Assembly (NCBI GenBank): GCA_963971285.1
Contig: OZ020252.1
Coordinates: 20,435,662-20,499,661, forward strand
Direction: 5' to 3'
DNA from: Astropecten irregularis
Taxonomy: Eukaryota > Echinodermata > Asteroidea > Paxillosida > Astropectinidae
Length of the DNA stretch: 64,000 bases
The notes below the pieces were generated by a model, which searched no databases, was not told where the DNA came from, and saw nothing but the letters and a program-made list of their open reading frames with translations. How positions within the stretch are numbered: the first letter of the stretch is position 1; each line of letters starts with the position of its first letter. Positions 57,401 through 64,000 of the stretch are shown piece after piece. A program made the position numbers and the translations under genes.

Positions 57401-60400
57401 GCTGGGTCGGCTGGCTAAGTCCAATCCAGCCTTCGCCCCTCCCTGCCTGGACGCTCTTCTCGGTCTGCTCTCCATGCAGTTGGACTTTGTCTCCTCCCAA
57501 GTCTTGCTCGTCTTCCAGGGTGAGTATCTGCTGGTCTGATATCCAAGCAGTGTGGCAGCAGACCCATTATTTGAGAATCTCACTTGATTCAGGTTGATGC
57601 TGGCATCGTTCTCATCTGTTTGTGAAAACAGTCCGATCAAATACAGGCCCTGGCAGACTAGACTCAGTTTTGATGTTAGTGATTCATTGTGCAGTCCATG
57701 GCTGGATTTCACAAAGCACTAAGATTAATCTTAAGATGAGTTGTTCAGTATCACCCTAGTGATTTGTATTGTGACATCACATGTTGCTTAGCAATTAAGA
57801 TGAATTCACACTTACGATCAATCTTAGTACTTCGTGAAATCGGCCCCATGACTAGCCCTGTATGCTTGCCAAATTAGTTGTCAAGATTGAAATCAAGATT
57901 TCTGTGATGATAACAGATTCTTTGTACCAGAGTTTTTTCTGGTCTTTACTTCGAAATAATGAGCATGAAATTGGCACAGAAATTTATCGGAAACTAGGAA
58001 GTTAGAATCAATGCACAAATGGCACAATACAAAGTTCCAATGGTGTTTAGATGTTTGAGACCGCAAGCCAAAGGACTTTGATTACTCAAATGGATCTCTT
58101 CACCCAAATTGTTTCTGTAGAAATTCTGAGTTACGGACATCTGAAGGAATTCATTCCTGGTGTGGTAGACAGGTTACCAGCCTGTCAGGAGGTGATTCAG
58201 GAACCTCATGGTAAAGCTGCATTGGTCTGGTTGATAGCTCAGTATGGACAGGTGAGTCACTAGGTTTGAGGCAAACATCCTCAGTAGTGTCAATAACACA
58301 CAGTTGGCCTCCATATCCCACATACTATGAATACACATCTGTAGTGAACATAATAAAGTCACTGAAGCGTGGCACGGCTGGGTGTCTCCCGAACTGCCCA
58401 GCCAGCCACGAGTCAGTCTTGTGAATAGCATCCAACGTGTGAACGTGTACTCTCTTACTGGACCTCCAAGGCTCACACACCGGCCCCTTGTCGCAAAACC
58501 TCGGTAAGGACTGAATATTACACATCTATATATATATCCCCTTTCAGTAATGTGTGCTTTTTATCAGTATCAGTAGACAAAGTTGGCCTCCATATTTACT
58601 TTTGAGTACACATCCACATTGCTCCTGCATAAAGGTTTTATAATCTTTACACACAATTGGCCTCTGTGTCTCACAAACTTTGAGTGCACATCTGCAAAGC
58701 GTCTTTCAGTGGTATATTCCTTACATGCAGCAGGATTCCATAATGTCCAGCATACAGAGTACAAGTTGGTATTGTTGAAAGTTCTGAAGGTTTAGAACAT
58801 GACTCCTTAGGTTCTGGCATTTCATAGGGAGCATGGCATTTAGTTTTGTCGTACACTTATCATGATGTGGTTTTGTCTTTTCTTCAGAGTCTTCCTGGTG
58901 CTCCGTACATCCTGGAAGGAATGATAGACTCGTTGGACGAGGAGCCCAGCACGATGGTGAAACTCGCCCTTCTCACGGCCACTACCAGGCTGTTCTTTAC
59001 CAGGCCGGCCGAGTGCCAGGACATGCTGGGAAAGATCCTTGAGCACTGCATAGGTAAAGAATCATAGTCGATCTCTCTCTTTCTCTCTCTATCTCTATAG
59101 TTGACCCGATCTTTCCTGCCATGATGCCTTTCTTTGAATTGTGACACAGATATTCAGAAGATCCAAACCTTTTGATGGATTTCACCGTGATTTTATTGGA
59201 GGTCACCTCCTTCATATTGATCAAACATTAAGACAGTGTCCAAAATCTGTGGCAAATTACAAACTTACCTTTGGCAGCCACTTGCTTGTGGCTGCGGTTG
59301 TTAACTTTAAGGCAAGCATGAGTTTGATTGCATGATTCAGTAATTTGTCGTGACTGAATGTTATAGTGGAGCTTTCTTGATCAGCTTCCATATACAGTTA
59401 ATAGCTGCTATGACTCTCGGTACAGTGGCTTTCTTGTCAATCCTGGATCCATGCAATGTTTCTTGTCAAATAACCCTCAGTTTCTTTCTACATCCATCTT
59501 GATTGTTGTAGAATCTGACACTAATCCCGATCTTCAGGAGAAGGCCATGGTATACTACAGGCTCCTCAGCAGAGACGTTGAGAAGGTGGGTGATCCTGAA
59601 GAGTGGGAGGGTAGCTTTATGGACCTTCTTAGTGTATGGAGCATAGATGGCATCAAATGTCCAGGTTCAGGGTCAGTTTCCCGGCCAGTTTTGAGTTCAT
59701 TTCTCCCAGATTGAGCTTTTTCAAGGCAGTATTTGTTTTTGCTGAGTAGCTGCAGTTAATATACCTGAGGAGATTTAAGGCTATTCACGATGAAGGTGCA
59801 CGACATGGATGGTTTGGGTTGACATCATGTATGACTCTTTTTTGAGTATATGTGGCTCTGAGGAGAACCAATTAGACTCAATGGTTTGGAGAAGTATACT
59901 CTGTCTTGTTTCTTTGAAGTTTTTTCAAGTCCTTAAGATCTGAGGTATTGAAATTTTTACTTGGCAGGCTAAAGATGTCATCTGTACATCACAGCCGGTG
60001 ATGCCCGCTCCATCTCCTGCTGAAGGCAACTTGGCATTAACGGATCTGAAGCATTTTAACTCCATAGCCTTGCTCTTCGGTAAGTACACATGATGTCTTC
60101 AATCTATCTGTTTGTCAGCTGAGAATCGGTGGGATGTAAGGTGCTTCCAACAGGCTCTGGCCTTCTCCTTGATTTCTTGAGGTGAAGGCAAGACTTCCTG
60201 GTGGATAGGCTTCTGTATGGACCCTTAATTGGCACACAGTCATTGTTAACCTCGGGCACAGAGGCTCTGAATGCGTGTATGGCATAGGAGGCTCAACTTG
60301 AGGGAAGGAAAAGTCAGTCTGTGACTAATCCGTCTCATCTGCTCTTCCTGTATGGTCGGGGTTTAGTAGCCTCTGCTTGATCAAGACGTCATCACTGTAT

Positions 60401-61872
60401 TGTTCACATTCAGGTTTAGAGTGCATAGAGTAAGGAAGGAGACAGTATTAATAAATTATCGCTTGTTAATCTTTGACAAGTGGAAGGCCTACATCAATGG
60501 GTTGGCAGTTTGTATCTTAGGTGTACCGGGTTCGAGTCCAGGTACAGTCAAATTCTCTCCACTCATCCAAAAATCATATTCCACTTGCATCACAGGTCCT
60601 GACAAGTGGCGAGAAATCCAGCACAAGGTAGATGACAAACCGGACAGCCACTTACAATTATTGCCATCGGCCGGTAAAACTCACCCTGGCAACAACGACC
60701 ACGAGACTGGTCAGCTGCTTGACCTGGAAGGCACTGCACCAGAGGTCGTGTCTGAGGTCAGACACGAGGTCAAGTTTGCATCCGTCGTCAGCTTATCCCC
60801 TGAGGAATTTGAGAGCAAATGGACAACGTGGCCCAGCAGGTATATGAAGCTCTTTTTCCTCCGAGACTGAAATTTGCTTCCAGACTAAACAAATCATTTT
60901 AAACTTGTACAAAAAAGATCACAAAATTATCAAATAACCATAAGGGAAACTGACTGAATTTAAATTCATTGAAAAGTGAACAAAGAAAATTTGACTGGAG
61001 CGGGATCACAAAAAGATCACAACATGATACAAAAGTTAATACCCTTAAATTATTAATATTCCTTCATGTTTGAATGTGACAGAAATACACCTTGCTTCAC
61101 TTTTTAGATCCGGTCCAATGTTCTTGTCAAATCTTCTTTTATTTACAGCAAGGTACACAATCTCCAACTCTCAGAATCACTACCACCTAAAGATATCCAC
61201 AGTCGACTTGAAGGACTTGGTTGTAAAACCATGGCAACGACCCCAGAAGAGTCGGATCCCTGGAGGGCATTCCTCTATGCACAGGTAAGAGGAGTAGGGC
61301 TCCAGACTTCACCTCACACAAACCGTAACTGGTCGTCTCTTGCAGAATCTGTATGCATCAGGCGTGATTAAGTATAACAACAAGTTTGAATAGTAAAATC
61401 CAACTTTGGATGATGTGAAGACCGACTATTCACAGTGGTTGAAACCCGATCACAGGGGTCGTGTTGAAAACATCAGAACATCAGTGTGCAACTTCTTAAA
61501 TGCAGTAGTTGTGGAGAGAATTGTTGCAAATACATAAAATGCATGTACATTTCTCACAATATAGCTCAATTTTACCATTTAATTTCCATAAAAAAATTAG
61601 AACTGAAATGAAATGAACATAAAAGTATGGTTACCTGGCCCATTGACGTGATTGGGGTTCGGATAAGTGAACTTCTATTTGTTACGAGACTCCATTTCTC
61701 CGCTGTTTGTTGGATCCAGGAAGTATCGACCAATCAGCTCTTCCTTATGGAGGTCAACCTATATCCGAAGACTGACCTATTGACCTTTGACATTAAGTGT
61801 GATGAAGGTCAACAGTTGCGCGGGGTCACGTCATCCACCGTCCTGAAATTTCTCAGCGATGGACTCTCTTGA
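51499..61872 (+). CDS. AP4B1: AP-4 complex subunit beta-1 (750 aa)
   Basis: Seventeen coding exons: 51499-51548, 52271-52394, 53770-53942, 54054-54184, 54436-54583, 55193-55286, 55675-55798, 56052-56178, 56860-56955, 57350-57519, 58121-58251, 58888-59053, 59512-59585, 59968-60079, 60596-60839, 61149-61284, 61720-61872. Phases agree and the total is 2253 nt. Human beta-4 is 739 aa. Residues 1 to about 535 are the adaptin HEAT-repeat trunk (e.g. [59 protein letters not shown]). A hinge follows to about residue 630, then a short C-terminal appendage ([23 protein letters not shown]). With epsilon, mu-4 and sigma-4 it forms the clathrin-independent AP-4 coat at the trans-Golgi that exports ATG9A. 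The intron after 54583 has a GC donor. Confidence 0.95.
52414..52653. repeat. Foldback element MITE-4 in AP4B1 intron 2
   Basis: The ends are GGGGCCAATTTCTTAGAGCT and AGCTCTATGAAATTGGCCCC. Subterminal AATTGCTTAAGC and GCTTAAGCAAATTTT extend the inverted arms to about 40 bp. The element is 240 bp and non-coding. Confidence 0.85.
53058..53640 (-). mobile_element. 5'-truncated non-LTR retrotransposon (LINE) tail in AP4B1 intron 2
   Basis: The minus-strand frame 53351-53611 gives a typical C-terminal end of LINE reverse-transcriptase proteins: [16 protein letters not shown], then [12 protein letters not shown] and a Lys-rich [11 protein letters not shown] close. It is followed by about 290 bases of 3' UTR ending in AATAAATGTCATTGAATTGA and TTGAATT repeats. 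It belongs to the CR1/L2/Jockey-like broad group; the exact clade is unclear. Severe 5' truncation means it is dead. Confidence 0.8.
54278..54318. repeat. Foldback element MITE-1, partial end
   Basis: GGGGTCAAATTCACAAAGTC followed by CTACGATTGATTGTAACGA matches one end of MITE-1. The remainder is absent. It lies in AP4B1 intron 4. Confidence 0.55.
54654..54967 (+). repeat. tRNA-derived SINE, family C copy 3, in AP4B1 intron 5
   Basis: The head has GCTGTGGCCTAGTGG and box B GGTTCGAATCC. The body has CCTTGGGCAAGATGCTTTAT and GGTACCTGTGAGGGTAGAGA, and the tail ends in an ATT repeat. It is full length compared with 41213-41555. Confidence 0.75.
55531..55546 (-). ncRNA. Histone-mRNA-type 3' stem-loop, orphan
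   Basis: On the minus strand GGCTCTTTTCAGAGCC is exactly the metazoan replication-dependent histone 3' stem-loop: a 6-bp stem, loop TTTC, then ACAAAACTC. No histone reading frame lies 5' of it on that strand (the sequence there is AP4B1 intron and exon), so it is an orphan or a relic. Confidence 0.5.
57702..57846. repeat. Foldback element MITE-2, copy 2, in AP4B1 intron 10
   Basis: The ends CTGGATTTCACAAAGCACTA and TACTTCGTGAAATCGGCCCC are an inverted pair. The interior CTAAGATTAATCTTAAGATG can itself fold. It matches 31305-31435. Confidence 0.75.
58297..58703 (+). repeat. Three diverged copies of a ~47-bp unit in AP4B1 intron 11
   Basis: Units at 58297-58344, 58576-58621 and 58649-58700 each carry AGTTGGCCTCCATAT or a close variant, then GAGTACACATC, at constant spacing. 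They are direct repeats separated by unrelated sequence. Confidence 0.6.
59853..59868 (-). ncRNA. Second histone-stem-loop-like hairpin, diverged
   Basis: The minus strand reads GGTTCTCCTCAGAGCC: the 6-bp stem is kept with one G-U pair, but the loop is CCTC rather than TTTC. Flanks (GTGGCTCTGA preceded by TTTTTTGAGT on plus) resemble those of 55531-55546, suggesting both come from one duplicated sequence. Confidence 0.3.
60933..61006 (-). repeat. tRNA-derived SINE family A tail, copy A3, in AP4B1 intron 15
   Basis: On the minus strand, ATCCCGCTCCAGTCAAATTT is followed by TTTGTTCACTTTTCAATGAA and TCAGTCAGTTTCCCTTATGG, matching the tail at 275-356. The tRNA head is lost. Confidence 0.65.
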
Positions 61873-63960
61873 AGGTACGGAATGGATCAGATTTCTGTGT
61901 AGTTAACTGAAGTAAGATTGGAACTTGAAAAGTGCTGCAAGACAACAATGGTAAACAATACATATTGTTTTGAAGATTCATCATAATTTCCAGAGTGAAC
62001 GTTAGTGATAATGAAAAATCACAGACTTCACATTGAAATGGAGTTAATTTCCCATTAGATATCTTTAATTTCATAAATACAGGTTATATATGAAATTACA
62101 AAAAAACAAACACTTTGAATTCAATAATATACATAATTGATATTATTGTGCACAATAAATACAGGATTTGTGATATTCAGATTCTTACAAAAAAGTGATG
62201 ACATAAACCAGGTAATTCTTGAGACCAATGTGTCCACTAAGGAACTGTCGAATTTTCACTCCAAGGTTTGTTGGTCTAAGAAATATCCAGGCAGAAATTA
62301 AAAATATGGTGAAGAATTCTCCGTTCATGCTACATACACGGAGACACGATCTGTACTTGACATTTTTCTGGATCCAGTATCCTACCCAACATTACTGCAC
62401 AGAATTGCACTGCCGAATAATCAGTTAGCAATTTTTGTTTTGCTGAGCCTGAGCAAAAAGTTTGCCGAGTACCAGCCGCTAGTATTAATCATTGCAAGGG
62501 ATTTGTATTACCAGTGTATGCCGAGCACAAAATGTCTCTGTGCAGGCAATTTATTTGGCTTAGCTGCTCTTTGAAAATCGGCCTGTGATAAACTAGATGT
62601 CTTTTTACAGTGTGGTAATGAATTACACTTGAAATTGACTAAAATACAAGGTTTAAAAGCTTTATCGTGATTGATGAACAAGTTGTTTTGGGTGCTGAAC
62701 ATCTTAATGTGTAGACCTTTTCTATTGTGCTTTGATTCCTGATGTTGTTATTATATTAAAAGGTATTAATCAGGAGATGATTAGTCCTTGGTAAAATATA
62801 CGAACAGCCTTGTACATGGTCTGTAAAGCCCTGATGCTGTTCCTGTTGCAAGGATGCATCGTGTCTACCATCTTAGGACTTGACATTCTTCCCCATTGAG
62901 CATCAGGTTTTCTTAGAGATCCTCAAAGCAGGACATTCCAGTTAAAATCCCAAAGAGATGTCGTTGGGCATTTAGGCAGCCCACGACACTGCTTGTTAAA
63001 TTGTGAACTCCAACCATGTCTTGTTTCACGCCAACAAGGCAGTCTTGCTGAAAGGTTTAGATTTCATACATGGGAATCACAGGATTCCTCCCGTAATTAA
63101 TTATGTTTGTTGTCACTACTGATCAACCAAACTGAACAAGATTGCTTATAACTAGTGAACTTGTCAGCCAGGAGGACTGGTTGTTAACTCAAAGATTTCA
63201 CCTGGACTACAGTATTAAGTACACTCATCCACACTGGGACTAACCTACCGTACTGTGTAAAGAAATAAACTAGCTTTGGCACATGTATGAAATGTTGCAC
63301 AAGAGACCTGGGCTACTGCTTAGTTTCATCAGTGCCCATATTGTTAAGTTTTATAAAAACACATACACCATATAAAGGACTTCATACTATTAGGCTAAAC
63401 ATCAAGTGTGTATACCAGTATTGAAAACTATTTCACGGTAGAAAAAACAGTATTCCTGACATTACATTGACTATATAGTAATTACATTACACGTTGTCCA
63501 ATATGTTTTGGAGATTACCAAAATATGAAAAGAGTGACATAGGGTCTGTGCTAAATACTTTCCTAGCTATCTTTGAAAATCTGTATCTAGGATTAATGTT
63601 TGAATACTAAAGAGGTTGTAGCTAGCACTGTACACCCTTGCCTTAAATTTGATAACTGTAACGGCCAAGGAAGAATGAAAAGACTATGCCATGGCCTCTG
63701 GGATACTATACCCATAGCAACCAACTGTCTATCCCATAGCAACCTTGAGGCAGCACAGTGAGAGCCATGTTTGGTTATGATGCATTGTCACATTGTGCAG
63801 AATCCGTGTGTGTGTGGTGTGTTATAAAACACTAACATGGGTGCTATGAAGTGCTGTACAGTACAGTAACAAAAAATAGGAATATTCTAATTTCCTAACC
63901 ATCCTAACTTCTCCATTGTTCATTCCAAAGTATCGTAAGATTTTGATGGATACTGGAACA
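61873..63960. other. AP4B1 3' UTR and intergenic DNA
   Basis: The poly(A) signal candidate at 62154-62159 ends the 3' UTR. Beyond it no gene is supported. Two CCCATAGCAACC sequences near 63708-63746 are X-box-like half-sites. Small open frames look random. Confidence 0.45.
62154..62159 (+). terminator. Candidate poly(A) signal of AP4B1
   Basis: AATAAA 282 bases after the stop codon, in an AT-rich stretch. It is the first good signal downstream of the gene. Confidence 0.55.
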
Positions 63961-64000
63961 GGGGTGGATTTCACTAAACTCATCGTAACTTGCTATCAAT
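63961..64000. repeat. Foldback element MITE-1, copy cut by window end
   Basis: GGGGTGGATTTCACTAAACT is followed by CATCGTAACTTGCTATCAAT, the reverse complement of the right end of the copy at 32985-33132. The rest lies beyond the window. Confidence 0.75.

Noticed and set aside
1-64000. CRISPR array, operon structure or bacterial elements
   Set aside because: Introns, SINEs and LINE remnants show animal nuclear DNA. No regular spacer-repeat pattern was found.

Overview
This window is animal nuclear DNA. All three recognisable genes are split by short spliceosomal introns, intergenic DNA is AT-leaning, and it is full of short dispersed repeats (foldback/MITE-type elements, tRNA-derived SINEs, one LINE tail). 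The two large genes are close to vertebrate YEATS2 and AP4B1, with vertebrate-like domain order and several matching exon junctions. AP-4 is missing from flies and nematodes, so I infer a marine invertebrate, most likely a deuterostome such as an echinoderm or hemichordate. Species cannot be fixed from sequence alone.

Layout. Bases 1 to about 35,600 hold no gene I can support. They contain repeats: tRNA-SINEs at the left edge, many copies of a roughly 370-400 bp inverted-terminal-repeat element (family A), several smaller foldback families, a hammerhead-ribozyme-like motif at 23.8 kb, homopolymer tracts and a few CpG-rich patches. From 35.6 to 61.9 kb the window is gene-dense, with three genes: a GNAT acyltransferase (+, 3 coding exons, 341 aa, likely mitochondrial), YEATS2 (-, 14 coding exons, 1558 aa) and AP4B1 (+, 17 coding exons, 750 aa). 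The GNAT gene and YEATS2 converge. YEATS2 and AP4B1 are head to head and probably share a promoter of a few hundred bases. From 61.9 kb to the end is AP4B1 3' UTR and intergenic DNA, with another foldback element running off the edge.

Functions. YEATS2 is the acyl-lysine-reading scaffold of the ATAC histone acetyltransferase complex. AP4B1 is the beta subunit of the AP-4 trans-Golgi adaptor. The GNAT enzyme belongs to the two-domain YitH/HolE-like group. I see no pathway link between them. Every exon junction given for the three genes was checked for reading phase and the totals are whole codons.

Most interesting: two hammerhead-like loci (one a palindromic pair inside a YEATS2 intron); a 708 bp element with 48 bp near-perfect termini inserted in another foldback element, with a paralogous empty site elsewhere in the window; a histone-type 3' stem-loop (and a variant) in AP4B1 introns; two GC-AG introns; a possible zinc-finger-like alternative last exon of YEATS2; and a recurrent AGAGGGCGC (CTCF-core-like) motif.
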